Assembly (NCBI RefSeq): GCF_004345245.1
Contig: NZ_SLUQ01000009.1
Coordinates: 186,001-250,000, forward strand
Reading direction: 5' to 3'
DNA length: 64,000 nucleotides
Source: Rhizobium sp. BK251
Lineage (GTDB): Bacteria > Pseudomonadota > Alphaproteobacteria > Rhizobiales > Rhizobiaceae
The translations under genes were made by a program, and so were the position numbers. The notes below the pieces were generated by a model. That model was given only the letters and a program-made list of their open reading frames with translations. It ran no database searches and was not told the origin of the DNA. This document shows positions 15,571 to 24,310 of this stretch, piece after piece; the first letter of the stretch is position 1, and the number at the start of each line of letters is the position of its first letter.

Positions 15571-17274
15571 ATGACCCTCAACGGATGGCTTCAGATCCTG
15601 ATTTTCTGCGGGATCGTCCTCGTGCTCGTCAAGCCGCTCGGCGGCTACATGACGCGCGTCTTTAGCGGCGAGCGCACATTTCTGTCACCGGTCCTCGTTC
15701 CGATCGAACGGGGACTTTATGCAGTTGCCGGCACCAGCGAACGCGAAGAGCAGCATTGGACCTCCTATGCTTTCGCCATGCTGATGTTCAATCTGCTTGG
15801 CGTCATCGTGCTCTATGCGCTGATGCGTTTCCAGGCCATGCTTCCCTACAATCCGGCCGGAATGGCTGCCATTCCGCCAGAACTGTCGTTCAACACCTCC
15901 ACCAGCTTCGTCAGCAACACCAACTGGCAGAACTACGGCGGCGAAAGCACGATGTCCTACCTCACCCAGATGGCAGGCTTCACAGTGCAGAACTTCGTCT
16001 CTGCGGCAACCGGCATCGCCATCGCCGTCGCCTTCATACGCGCCTTCGCACGCGCATCCGGCAAGGCCATCGGCAACTTCTGGGTCGATATGATCCGGTC
16101 GACGCTTTATATCCTGCTGCCGCTCTGCATCGTGCTGACGCTGGTCTACGTCTATCTCGGCGTGCCGCAGACGCTCGGTCCCTATGTCGATGCAACGACC
16201 CTCGAGGGCGTCAAGCAGACGATCGCCGTCGGCCCGGTTGCCTCGCAGCTCGCCATAAAGATGCTCGGCACCAACGGCGGCGGCTTCTTCAATGCCAACT
16301 CCGCCCATCCGTTTGAAAATCCCGACGCGATCTCGAACCTGATCCAGATGGTCTCGATCTTTGCGATCGGTGCCGCCATGACGAACGTCTTCGGCCGGAT
16401 GGTCGGCAACCAGCGCCAGGGCTGGGCGATCCTTGCCACGATGGGCGTGCTCTTCGTCGCCGGCGTCATCGTCACCTACTGGGCGGAAGCTGCCGGCAAC
16501 CCGCTGATGCATGCCTTCGGCCTGCAGGGCGGCAACATGGAAGGCAAGGAAGTCCGCTTCGGCATAACCCTGTCGTCACTGTTTGCCGTGATCACCACGG
16601 CGGCATCCTGCGGCGCGGTCAACGCCATGCATGGAAGCTTTACCGCGCTTGGCGGCTTGATCCCGCTCATCAACATGCAGCTCGGCGAAGTCATCGTCGG
16701 CGGTGTCGGTGCGGGCTTCTACGGCATCTTGCTTTTCATCATCGTCGCCGTCTTCGTTGCCGGTCTCATGGTCGGTCGTACGCCGGAATATCTCGGCAAG
16801 AAGATCGAGGCGAAGGAAATGAAGATGGCCGTTCTCGCCATTCTTTGCCTACCGCTCGCCATGCTGGTCTTTACCGCCATCGCCACCGTGCTTCCGAGCG
16901 CCGTTGCCTCGGTCGGTACGGCCGGTCCGCACGGCTTCTCCGAAATCCTCTATGCCTATACGTCCGCTGCTGCGAACAACGGCTCGGCTTTCGGCGGCCT
17001 GACGGGCAACACGCCCTGGTACAACATCACGCTCGGCCTCGGCATGCTGATGGGTCGCTACCTGGTCATCATCCCGGCCCTTGCGATTGCCGGCTCGCTG
17101 ATCACCAAGAAGACCGTTCCCGCCTCGGCAGGCACTTTCCCAACTGATGGTCCGCTCTTCGTCGGCCTGCTCGTTGGCACGATCCTGATCGTCGGCGGCC
17201 TGACCTTCTTCCCGGCGCTGGCCCTTGGCCCAGTCGTCGAGCACCTGGTAGCGCTCGCCGGTCAGACCTTCTGA
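15571..17274 (+). CDS. kdpA: Potassium-transporting ATPase channel subunit KdpA
   Basis: A 567-residue inner-membrane potassium-selective subunit related to SKT channels, with about ten hydrophobic helices. The ATG at 15571 gives the usual start MTLNGWLQILIF; a TTG 15 bases upstream is unlikely. Selectivity-filter-like segments are visible, for example LGTNGGGFFNANSAHPFENP and AAANNGSAFGGLTGNTPWYN. It works with KdpB, C and F to import potassium at very low external concentration. Its stop codon overlaps the ribosome binding site of a 48-codon ORF that separates it from kdpB. Confidence 0.95.
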   Translation: MTLNGWLQILIFCGIVLVLVKPLGGYMTRVFSGERTFLSPVLVPIERGLYAVAGTSEREEQHWTSYAFAMLMFNLLGVIVLYALMRFQAMLPYNPAGMAAIPPELSFNTSTSFVSNTNWQNYGGESTMSYLTQMAGFTVQNFVSAATGIAIAVAFIRAFARASGKAIGNFWVDMIRSTLYILLPLCIVLTLVYVYLGVPQTLGPYVDATTLEGVKQTIAVGPVASQLAIKMLGTNGGGFFNANSAHPFENPDAISNLIQMVSIFAIGAAMTNVFGRMVGNQRQGWAILATMGVLFVAGVIVTYWAEAAGNPLMHAFGLQGGNMEGKEVRFGITLSSLFAVITTAASCGAVNAMHGSFTALGGLIPLINMQLGEVIVGGVGAGFYGILLFIIVAVFVAGLMVGRTPEYLGKKIEAKEMKMAVLAILCLPLAMLVFTAIATVLPSAVASVGTAGPHGFSEILYAYTSAAANNGSAFGGLTGNTPWYNITLGLGMLMGRYLVIIPALAIAGSLITKKTVPASAGTFPTDGPLFVGLLVGTILIVGGLTFFPALALGPVVEHLVALAGQTF

Positions 17275-17285
17275 GGAGATGTGCC

Positions 17286-17432
17286 ATGCATATCGTCCGC
17301 AAGCTCTTCACTTCACGTCCCGGGTTGCCGGGACGTGAAACGGAACGGATGGCCCGCGCCTCCGACATCATCCTCATGATGATGATCGTGCTTCTCGTCG
17401 TCCTCGCCGCAATCAGAATCTTACAGGGCTGA
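17286..17432 (+). CDS. 48-residue small membrane protein between kdpA and kdpB
   Basis: The ATG follows GAGGAG, built into the kdpA stop region, at a 7-base spacing, so translation is likely. The product has a basic, Arg-rich N-terminal half (MHIVRKLFTSRPGLPGRETE). A hydrophobic helix with three consecutive Met residues (IILMMMIVLLVVLAAI) follows, then RILQG. E. coli has no gene at this position. The first third of the ORF also encodes a strong RNA hairpin, so the sequence may have a dual role. Function unknown; it could be an accessory subunit. Confidence 0.65.
   Translation: MHIVRKLFTSRPGLPGRETERMARASDIILMMMIVLLVVLAAIRILQG
17312..17339 (+). other. 12-bp perfect stem-loop within the small kdpA-kdpB ORF
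   Basis: TTCACGTCCCGG pairs perfectly with CCGGGACGTGAA around a GTTG tetraloop. No T-run follows, so it is not an ordinary terminator. It may adjust relative expression of kdpFA versus kdpBC, or protect processed mRNA. Confidence 0.65.
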
Positions 17433-17476
17433 CCGGTCTTCCGGTTCGCCATCCTCGTTTCAAGCTGGAGTCTCTT

Positions 17477-19567
17477 ATGAGCCAGTCAAAATCCGCGAGC
17501 ATCATGGATTCTCGCATCCTCCTCCCGGCCGTGGGCGCCGCGTTCAAGAAGTTGAACCCGCGTACGCTTGCCAAGAACCCGGTCATGTTCGTCGTGGCCA
17601 CGGTCTCGGCGCTGACGACCGTCCTCTTCATCCGCGACCTGCTCACCGGCGGCGGCAATCTCGGCTTCTCGCTCCAGATCAACATCTGGCTCTGGTTCAC
17701 GGTCCTTTTTGCCAACTTCGCGGAAGCCGTCGCCGAAGGCCGCGGCAAGGCGCAGGCCGATTCACTGCGCAAGGCACGCACCGAAACACAGGCGAAGCTC
17801 CTTTCGGCCAACAACGGCTCCGGCTTCAAGCTGGTTCCCGGCACGAGCCTCAGGGTCGGCGACGTCGTCCTCGTCGAAGCCGGCGACATCATCCCCTCCG
17901 ATGGCGAAGTCATCGAGGGCGTGGCGTCGGTCAACGAAGCGGCGATCACCGGTGAATCGGCTCCGGTCATCCGTGAATCCGGTGGCGACCGGTCCGCGGT
18001 CACCGGCGGCACGCAGGTGCTGTCCGACTGGATCCGGGTTCGCATCACCGCCGCTGCCGGCTCGACCTTCCTCGACCGCATGATCGCGCTCGTCGAAGGT
18101 GCCGAACGCCAGAAGACCCCGAACGAGATCGCGCTCAACATCCTGCTCGCAGGCATGACGCTGATCTTCGTGCTCGCTACTGCGACGATCCCGAGCTTTG
18201 CGACTTATGCCGGCGGCTCGATCCCGATCATTGTACTTGTCGCGCTGTTCGTCACCCTGATCCCGACCACCATCGGCGCACTCCTGTCGGCCATCGGTAT
18301 CGCCGGCATGGACCGCCTGGTGCGCTTCAACGTGCTGGCCATGTCCGGTCGCGCTGTCGAAGCCGCCGGTGACGTCGATACTCTGCTCCTCGACAAGACG
18401 GGCACGATCACGCTCGGCAACCGCCAGGCCACCTCCTTCCGTCCTGTCAGAGGCGTGACGGAACAGGAGCTTGCCGATGCCGCCCAGCTCGCCTCGCTTG
18501 CCGACGAGACGCCGGAAGGCCGTTCCATCGTCGTTCTCGCCAAGGAGAAGTACTCGATCCGCGGCCGAGACATGGCAAGCCTCAAGGCGACCTTCGTGCC
18601 CTTCACGGCGCAGACCCGCATGAGCGGCGTCGACCTCGAAGGCTCGTCGATCCGCAAGGGCGCCGTCGATGCGGTTCTCACCTACGTCAACACCGCTCCC
18701 GCTTCCGGCGCCGCAGATAGCACGTTCGTCATGTCGCGCACCGGCGGTGAGACCGTCCGCGAGCTGCAGGCGATCGCCGACGAGATTGCCAAGTCGGGCG
18801 GCACGCCTCTGGCGGTTGCTCGCGACGGCAGGCTCCTTGGCATCGTACAGCTCAAGGACATCGTCAAGGGCGGCATCCGCGAGCGTTTCTCGGAACTGCG
18901 CCGCATGGGCATCCGCACCGTGATGATCACCGGCGACAACCCGATGACGGCGGCTGCGATCGCCGCCGAAGCTGGCGTCGACGACTTCCTCGCCCAGGCG
19001 ACCCCCGAAAACAAGCTGTCGCTGATCCGCGAGGAACAGGCCAAGGGCAAGCTCGTCGCCATGTGCGGCGACGGCACGAACGACGCCCCGGCGCTGGCAC
19101 AGGCCGATGTCGGCGTCGCCATGAACACCGGTACGGTCGCTGCTCGCGAAGCCGGCAACATGGTCGACCTCGACTCGGATCCGACGAAGCTCATCGAGAT
19201 CGTCGAAATCGGCAAGCAGCTGCTGATGACCCGTGGTGCGCTGACGACCTTCTCGATCGCCAACGACATCGCCAAGTACTTCGCCATCATCCCGGCGATG
19301 TTCCTGACCTTCTACCCGCAGCTCGGCGCGCTCAACATCATGGGTCTCGCCACGCCGCAAAGCGCGATCCTGTCGGCGATCATCTTCAATGCGCTGATCA
19401 TCATCGCTCTTATCCCCCTCTCGCTGAGAGGCGTGCGTTACCGGCCGATCGGCGCCGGCGCTCTTTTGAGCCGGAACCTGCTGATCTATGGCGTCGGCGG
19501 CATCATCGTGCCCTTCATCGGCATCAAGGCGATCGACGTCGTCATCACGGCCATTGGCCTCGCCTAA
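17477..19567 (+). CDS. kdpB: Potassium-transporting P-type ATPase catalytic subunit KdpB
   Basis: A 696-residue P-type ATPase that powers potassium uptake. The phosphorylated Asp is residue 306 in DKTGT. Other motifs are TGES in the actuator domain, MITGDNPMTAAAIAAEAGVD, and the hinge MCGDGTNDAPALAQADVG. N-terminal helices and the C-terminal transmembrane bundle (FNALIIIALIPLSLRGV) are present. Length and motifs are normal. It follows the 48-residue ORF by 44 bases and precedes kdpC by 12. Confidence 0.96.
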   Translation: MSQSKSASIMDSRILLPAVGAAFKKLNPRTLAKNPVMFVVATVSALTTVLFIRDLLTGGGNLGFSLQINIWLWFTVLFANFAEAVAEGRGKAQADSLRKARTETQAKLLSANNGSGFKLVPGTSLRVGDVVLVEAGDIIPSDGEVIEGVASVNEAAITGESAPVIRESGGDRSAVTGGTQVLSDWIRVRITAAAGSTFLDRMIALVEGAERQKTPNEIALNILLAGMTLIFVLATATIPSFATYAGGSIPIIVLVALFVTLIPTTIGALLSAIGIAGMDRLVRFNVLAMSGRAVEAAGDVDTLLLDKTGTITLGNRQATSFRPVRGVTEQELADAAQLASLADETPEGRSIVVLAKEKYSIRGRDMASLKATFVPFTAQTRMSGVDLEGSSIRKGAVDAVLTYVNTAPASGAADSTFVMSRTGGETVRELQAIADEIAKSGGTPLAVARDGRLLGIVQLKDIVKGGIRERFSELRRMGIRTVMITGDNPMTAAAIAAEAGVDDFLAQATPENKLSLIREEQAKGKLVAMCGDGTNDAPALAQADVGVAMNTGTVAAREAGNMVDLDSDPTKLIEIVEIGKQLLMTRGALTTFSIANDIAKYFAIIPAMFLTFYPQLGALNIMGLATPQSAILSAIIFNALIIIALIPLSLRGVRYRPIGAGALLSRNLLIYGVGGIIVPFIGIKAIDVVITAIGLA

Positions 19568-19579
19568 GGAGTTCGTACC

Positions 19580-20149
19580 ATGCTAAAAGAACTACGTCCG
19601 GCAATCGTCATGATCGTTGCCACCACAGTGCTCACAGGTCTTGCCTATCCGTTGGCCATGACAGGGGTCGCCCAGGCGATCTTCCCCTACCAGGCGAACG
19701 GCAGCCTTGTTGAAAAGGACGGCCAGGTGATCGGCTCGAGGCTTATCGGCCAGGCCTTCACCAGCGACAAGTACTTCCACGATCGCCCGTCCGCCGCCGG
19801 CGACGGCTACAATGCCGCCGCCTCCAGCGGCTCCAACCTCGGCCCGACCAGCCAGAAGCTGATCGACCGGGTGAAGGGCGACTACGAGGCCGCCAAGGCC
19901 ACGAATCCCGACGCGGAAGTCCCGGCCGACCTGGTGACCGCCTCCGGCAGCGGCCTTGATCCGGACATCTCGCCGGAAGCCGCCTATTTCCAGGTTCCGC
20001 GCGTCGCCAAGGCACGCGGCATGGATGAGGCAAAGGTGAAGGCGCTTGTCGACGATGCCGTCAAGGGCCGTGAGCTCGGCATCCTTGGCGAGCCGGTGGT
20101 CAATGTGCTTGCATTGAACCAGGCCCTGGATGCTTCTATGACTCCGTGA
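19580..20149 (+). CDS. kdpC: Potassium-transporting ATPase subunit KdpC
   Basis: A 189-residue membrane-anchored chaperone-like subunit that raises KdpB nucleotide affinity. One N-terminal hydrophobic helix (RPAIVMIVATTVLTGLAYPL) precedes a periplasmic/soluble domain. Conserved segments are GSRLIGQ, YFHDRPSA, SNLGPTSQKL and DPDISPEAAYFQVPRVAKARG. AAGGAG lies 8 bases before the ATG. It is followed by a GC-rich hairpin before kdpD. Confidence 0.95.
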   Translation: MLKELRPAIVMIVATTVLTGLAYPLAMTGVAQAIFPYQANGSLVEKDGQVIGSRLIGQAFTSDKYFHDRPSAAGDGYNAAASSGSNLGPTSQKLIDRVKGDYEAAKATNPDAEVPADLVTASGSGLDPDISPEAAYFQVPRVAKARGMDEAKVKALVDDAVKGRELGILGEPVVNVLALNQALDASMTP

Positions 20150-20157
20150 GACTGAGA

Positions 20158-20185
20158 GCCGGGGGCCTCCTGAATGACCCCCGGC
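20158..20185 (+). other. GC-rich stem-loop between kdpC and kdpD
   Basis: GCCGGGGG pairs with CCCCCGGC around a 12-base loop that contains the upstream alternative kdpD ATG at 20174. This supports the later ATG at 20210 as the kdpD start. It may reduce read-through or translation from the structural genes into the regulatory genes. Confidence 0.6.
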
Positions 20186-20209
20186 CTCGATCCTGAAGAA
20201 AGTTCGCAT

Positions 20210-22918
20210 ATGCCAGACGACAGCCCGGAATCGCGAAGCCGCCCTTCGCCGGACGCCCTTCTCGAAAAGGCCCGGGCAGAATCGCGCGGCCGCCTGAAGA
20301 TTTTTCTGGGCGCAGCGCCGGGTGTCGGCAAAACCTACGAAATGCTGGTGTCCGGCCGGGCCAAGATCGCCGATGGCCAGGATGTCGTGGTCGGCGTCGT
20401 TGAAACCCACGGGCGCAAGGAAACCGAGGCGCTTCTGGATGGCTTCGAAATCATTCCGCGCGTGCGCGTCGAGTACAAGGGCCACGTTCTGGAGGAGATG
20501 GACATCGACGCCATCCTCGCCCGCCGGCCGGATCTCGTTCTTGTCGACGAACTCGCCCACACCAACGCGCAAGGCAGCCGCCATCCCAAACGATACCTCG
20601 ACGTCAAGGAACTGCTCGACCGCGGCATCGACGTCTATACGACGCTGAACATCCAGCACGTCGAAAGCCTCAACGACGTCGTCTCGCAGATCACGCGCAT
20701 AAGGGTGCGCGAGACCGTGCCTGACTCCGTCGTGGACATCGCCGACGACGTCGAGATCATCGACCTTACCCCCGACGATCTGATCAAGCGCCTGCACGAC
20801 GGCAAGGTCTATGTGCCGAAGACGGCCGAGCGCGCGCTCACCGGCTATTTCACCCCCGGTAACCTGACGGCGCTGCGCGAGCTCGCGCTGCGAAAGACTG
20901 CCCAGCGGGTCGATGACCAGTTACTCAACCACATGCAGGCCCATGCGATCTCCGGCCCCTGGGCCGCCGGCGAGCGGGTCGTCGTTTCGATCGACCACCA
21001 CCCCCGCAGTGCCTCGCTAGTGCGCTACGCATCGCGGATCGCCGCGCGCCTGCGCGCACCCTGGGCCGCCATCTATGTCGAGACGGCCCGCTCGATCAAT
21101 CTTACCGAGGCCGGCCGTGACGCGATCGCCGCGACCTTGCGGCTTGCCGAGCAGTTGGGTGGCGAAGCGATCACCATCCCCGGCAGGGAGGTCGTCGAGG
21201 AGCTCATGCGGTATGCGGCGACCCAGAACGTCACGCACATCGTCATCGGCTCGCCAAGAAGGGCGAGTTGGCGCGAATGGTTCCAGCGCTCACCCGCCGA
21301 CGAACTGATCCGCAAGGCCGGTGATATCAGCGTTCACGTCATTGCCGGAACGGACAAGGAAAGCTCCGCCGACCGTGGCGTGAAGACCAGCACGCCTTCC
21401 GCCACCTTCCAGCTTCGCGCCTATGCTCTGGCGACCGTGCATGTCGCCGTCGCGCTCGCGGCCGGCGTCGTGCTCGACCAGGTGCTGGACGTCCGCAACC
21501 TCGCCCTCGTCTTCCTGATGGCGGTGCTCACGACCGCAGTCACGCTTGGCTTACGCCCGGCACTCTATGCCTGCGTCGCAAGCGCGCTCGCCTTCAATTT
21601 CTTCTTCCTGCCGCCGCGCTACACCCTGACGATCAGCGATCCGGAAAGCGTGCTCGCCCTCTTCTTCTTCCTCGGCGTCGCTGTCATCGCCAGCAACCTG
21701 ACCGCGACGGTACAGCGCCAGGCGGCTGCCGCGCGCCAGCGGGCGCGCACGACCGAGGATCTATATCTGTTCAGTAGGAAACTTGCCGGAACCGGCACGC
21801 TCGACGACGTGCTCTGGGCGACCGCCTTCCAGCTCGCCTCTATGCTGAAGGTTCGCGTCGTGCTGTTGCTGCCGGAAGACGACACGATCGCGGTCAAGGC
21901 CGGCTATCCGCCTGATGACACGCTGGACGATGCCGATATTGCCGCCGCGCGCTGGGCCTGGGAGCACAATCATGCTGCCGGCCGCGGCGCCGACACCCTG
22001 CCGGGTGCAAAGCGGCTCTACTTCCCCCTGCGCACCGGGCGCGGCGCTGTCGGCGTCATCGGTCTCGACAGCGATCGCGGTGACGGGCCGCTGCTCACGC
22101 CGGAGCAGCAGCGCCTTCTCGATGCGCTGGCAGACCAGGCCGCACTCGCCATCGAACGAATCCAGCTGGTCGCCGATGTGGACCGGGCGAAACTCGCTGC
22201 CGAAGCCGATCGCCTCCGCTCGGCGCTGCTCACATCCATCTCGCATGATCTGAAGACGCCACTTGCGGCCATCCTCGGTGCGGCCGGCACCTTGCGCGAA
22301 TACCGGGAATCGCTTGCCGAGGTCGACCGGGTCGACCTGCTTTCGACGGTCATCGACGAATCCGAGCGGCTCAACCGCTTCATCGCCAACCTGCTCGACA
22401 TGACGAAAATCGAGTCCGGTGCGATGGAGCCCAACCACGCGCTGCACTATGCCGGCGATATTGTCGGCAGTGCACTGCGCCGCAGCGCCAAGATCCTCGC
22501 CCACCACAAGATGGAGGTAAGGATCCCGGCCGACCTGCCGATGATCCGGGTCGATCCCGTCCTGTTCGAGCAGGTGCTTTTCAACCTGCTCGACAACGCG
22601 GCAAAATACGCGCCGGAAGGTTCGACGATCCGCCTCGACGGCTGGGCCAATTCCGACCAAGTCGTCTTCCAGGTACTCGACGAGGGCCCGGGAATACCGC
22701 CTGCCGATCTCGACCGCGTTTTCGACACCTTCTATCGCGTGCGCAAGGGCGATCAGGTGCGGGCCGGAACCGGGCTCGGCCTGTCGATCTGCCGCGGCTT
22801 CATCGAAGCCATGAACGGAACGATCACCGCCGGAAACCGCAGCGGCCAGTCCGGCGCGGTCTTCACCATACGCCTGCCCAAACCAATCGATATCCCAAGA
22901 CTGGATGAACTCAAATGA
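20210..22918 (+). CDS. kdpD: Sensor histidine kinase KdpD
   Basis: A 902-residue sensor of potassium limitation. Order of domains: N-terminal KdpD domain with Walker A GAAPGVGKT (about residues 34-41) and LVLVDELAHTNAQGSRHPKR; a USP-like domain near residues 255-370; a four-helix membrane region near residues 405-500; a GAF domain; HisKA with phospho-acceptor His679 in SISHDLKTPLAAI; and HATPase with NLLDNAAKYAP and GTGLGLSICRGF. The start at 20210 is chosen because the upstream ATG lies in a hairpin loop. Its stop overlaps the kdpE start (ATGA). Confidence 0.95.
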   Translation: MPDDSPESRSRPSPDALLEKARAESRGRLKIFLGAAPGVGKTYEMLVSGRAKIADGQDVVVGVVETHGRKETEALLDGFEIIPRVRVEYKGHVLEEMDIDAILARRPDLVLVDELAHTNAQGSRHPKRYLDVKELLDRGIDVYTTLNIQHVESLNDVVSQITRIRVRETVPDSVVDIADDVEIIDLTPDDLIKRLHDGKVYVPKTAERALTGYFTPGNLTALRELALRKTAQRVDDQLLNHMQAHAISGPWAAGERVVVSIDHHPRSASLVRYASRIAARLRAPWAAIYVETARSINLTEAGRDAIAATLRLAEQLGGEAITIPGREVVEELMRYAATQNVTHIVIGSPRRASWREWFQRSPADELIRKAGDISVHVIAGTDKESSADRGVKTSTPSATFQLRAYALATVHVAVALAAGVVLDQVLDVRNLALVFLMAVLTTAVTLGLRPALYACVASALAFNFFFLPPRYTLTISDPESVLALFFFLGVAVIASNLTATVQRQAAAARQRARTTEDLYLFSRKLAGTGTLDDVLWATAFQLASMLKVRVVLLLPEDDTIAVKAGYPPDDTLDDADIAAARWAWEHNHAAGRGADTLPGAKRLYFPLRTGRGAVGVIGLDSDRGDGPLLTPEQQRLLDALADQAALAIERIQLVADVDRAKLAAEADRLRSALLTSISHDLKTPLAAILGAAGTLREYRESLAEVDRVDLLSTVIDESERLNRFIANLLDMTKIESGAMEPNHALHYAGDIVGSALRRSAKILAHHKMEVRIPADLPMIRVDPVLFEQVLFNLLDNAAKYAPEGSTIRLDGWANSDQVVFQVLDEGPGIPPADLDRVFDTFYRVRKGDQVRAGTGLGLSICRGFIEAMNGTITAGNRSGQSGAVFTIRLPKPIDIPRLDELK

Positions 22919-23607
22919 ACGGTTCAGCCGTGAAAATACTCGTCGTTGACGACGAGCCGCCTATCCGCAAGCTTCTACGCGTCGGCCTCAGCGCCCAGGG
23001 CTATGCCGTGAGCGAGGCGTCGAATGCGGCGACTGCGCTCCAGGCAGTCCATGAAGAACAGCCCGACCTGATCCTCCTCGATCTCGGCCTGCCCGACAGG
23101 CCGGGCCATGACCTGCTGCAGCAATGGCGGGAGGACGGGTTGCAGATGCCGGTCGTCATACTCTCGAGCCGGACCGACGAAGCGGGCATCGTAAAGGCGC
23201 TGGAAACCGGCGCCGACGATTATGTCACCAAGCCTTTCGGCATGAACGAACTCGGGGCGCGCATCCGCGTTGCCCTGCGCCATCGCCTGCAGCAGCAGGG
23301 CGAGAAGGCGATCTTCCAGACCGGCGGGCTCTCCATCGATCTCGTCAAGCGCATCGTCAAGGTGGATGGGCGCGAGATCAAGCTCTCGCCCAAGGAATAC
23401 GAGATCCTGCGCGTTCTCGCCCAGCATGCCGGCAAGGTGCTGACGCACCAGTTCCTCCTGAAGCAGGTATGGGGTGCAGCCGCGGATGTGCAGTACCTGC
23501 GCGTATATGTGCGGCAGCTGCGCCAGAAGGTCGAGCAGGTGCCGGACCAGCCGCAATACATCACCACCGAAACCGGTGTGGGCTATCGCCTACGTGAGCC
23601 CGACTGA
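22915..23607 (+). CDS. kdpE: Response regulator KdpE
   Basis: A 230-residue OmpR-family regulator. The receiver domain has the acidic pocket VDDEPPIRK, phospho-acceptor Asp56 in LILLDLGLP and Lys in YVTKPFG. The C-terminal winged helix contains LSPKEYEILRVLAQHAGKVL and LRVYVRQLRQKVE. When phosphorylated by KdpD it activates the kdp structural genes. It overlaps kdpD by four bases and is followed after 85 bases by a ptsN-like gene on the same strand. Confidence 0.95.
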   Translation: MNGSAVKILVVDDEPPIRKLLRVGLSAQGYAVSEASNAATALQAVHEEQPDLILLDLGLPDRPGHDLLQQWREDGLQMPVVILSSRTDEAGIVKALETGADDYVTKPFGMNELGARIRVALRHRLQQQGEKAIFQTGGLSIDLVKRIVKVDGREIKLSPKEYEILRVLAQHAGKVLTHQFLLKQVWGAAADVQYLRVYVRQLRQKVEQVPDQPQYITTETGVGYRLREPD

Positions 23608-23692
23608 ACCCGCGGATGTATCGCGGCCGGTCAACGCCCGTGCAAGGGACGGCGCGTATCCTCGCCCTATCATCCGCTTGAGCGAGCACAGA

Positions 23693-24142
23693 ATGGATCT
23701 CTCTAAGATAATTCCGCCCGAAAACGTCTTCATCGACATCTCGGCGCCAACCAAGTGGCGGGCCCTGCAGGTCCTGTCCTCCAAGGCTGGCGAGCTGATG
23801 CAGCTCGACCAGAAAGTGGTGCTGCACGCGCTCGAAGTGCGCGAAAGACTGGGCTCGACCGGCATCGGCAACGGCATAGCGATTCCGCACTCGGCCGTCG
23901 CCGGTCTCGACGGGCCGCGCGGGCTCATCATGCGCTTCGGCCAGCCGATCGATTTCGAGGCGATTGACGATGTCCCGGTCGATCTCGCCTTTCTGCTGCT
24001 CTACGGCGAAAGCGCGCGTGGCGAATACCTGAACGTGCTCGCTGCCGTCGCCAGGCGGCTGAAGGCCGACGGCATCCCGGACCGGATGCGGTGGGCCCGC
24101 ACAGCCGATGAGCTCTACGCCCTGTTCATGGCTCCTGCGTGA
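23693..24142 (+). CDS. PTS IIA-like nitrogen-regulatory protein (EIIA-Ntr), Kdp-linked paralogue
   Basis: A 149-residue PtsN/EIIA-Ntr protein. The active-site phospho-histidine is His66 in GIAIPHSAV, in the expected context STGIGNGIAIPHSA. The segments FLLLYGESARGEYLNVLAAVARRL are typical of the family. ATG at 23693 gives the normal length; the longer frame overlaps kdpE. In E. coli, unphosphorylated EIIA-Ntr binds KdpD and stimulates kdp expression. Here a ptsN gene lies at the end of the kdp operon instead of beside rpoN. It is probably a second, dedicated copy. Confidence 0.9.
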   Translation: MDLSKIIPPENVFIDISAPTKWRALQVLSSKAGELMQLDQKVVLHALEVRERLGSTGIGNGIAIPHSAVAGLDGPRGLIMRFGQPIDFEAIDDVPVDLAFLLLYGESARGEYLNVLAAVARRLKADGIPDRMRWARTADELYALFMAPA

Positions 24143-24266
24143 GATTTGCGTTCGCCAGGAAGCCAAAAACCGCTGGCCGACAGCAATGACATTTCAAAAT
24201 ATGCGCTGAAAAGGTATGACGTTCTAACCGGTGCAAGGGAACCGGAACAATCTGCGTTACATTATA

Positions 24267-24281
24267 CTACCAAGTTGATAG
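24267..24281. promoter_or_regulatory. Imperfect dyad upstream of the sulfate-transport operon, candidate operator
   Basis: CTACCAA-G-TTGATAG matches its own reverse complement at 12 of 15 positions (CTAyCAA/TTGrTAG). It lies 29 bases before the sbp start, overlapping the likely promoter (AT-rich TTACATTATACTACC). A sulfur-responsive repressor is the natural candidate; the protein is not identifiable here. Confidence 0.45.
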
Positions 24282-24310
24282 AGTTAAACCATTGACGAAG
24301 GAGGTAACCC

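Noticed and set aside
17762..19360. 532-codon minus-strand open frame inside kdpB
   Set aside because: Antisense to a fully conserved P-type ATPase; no ribosome binding site or domain. Typical high-GC antisense frame.
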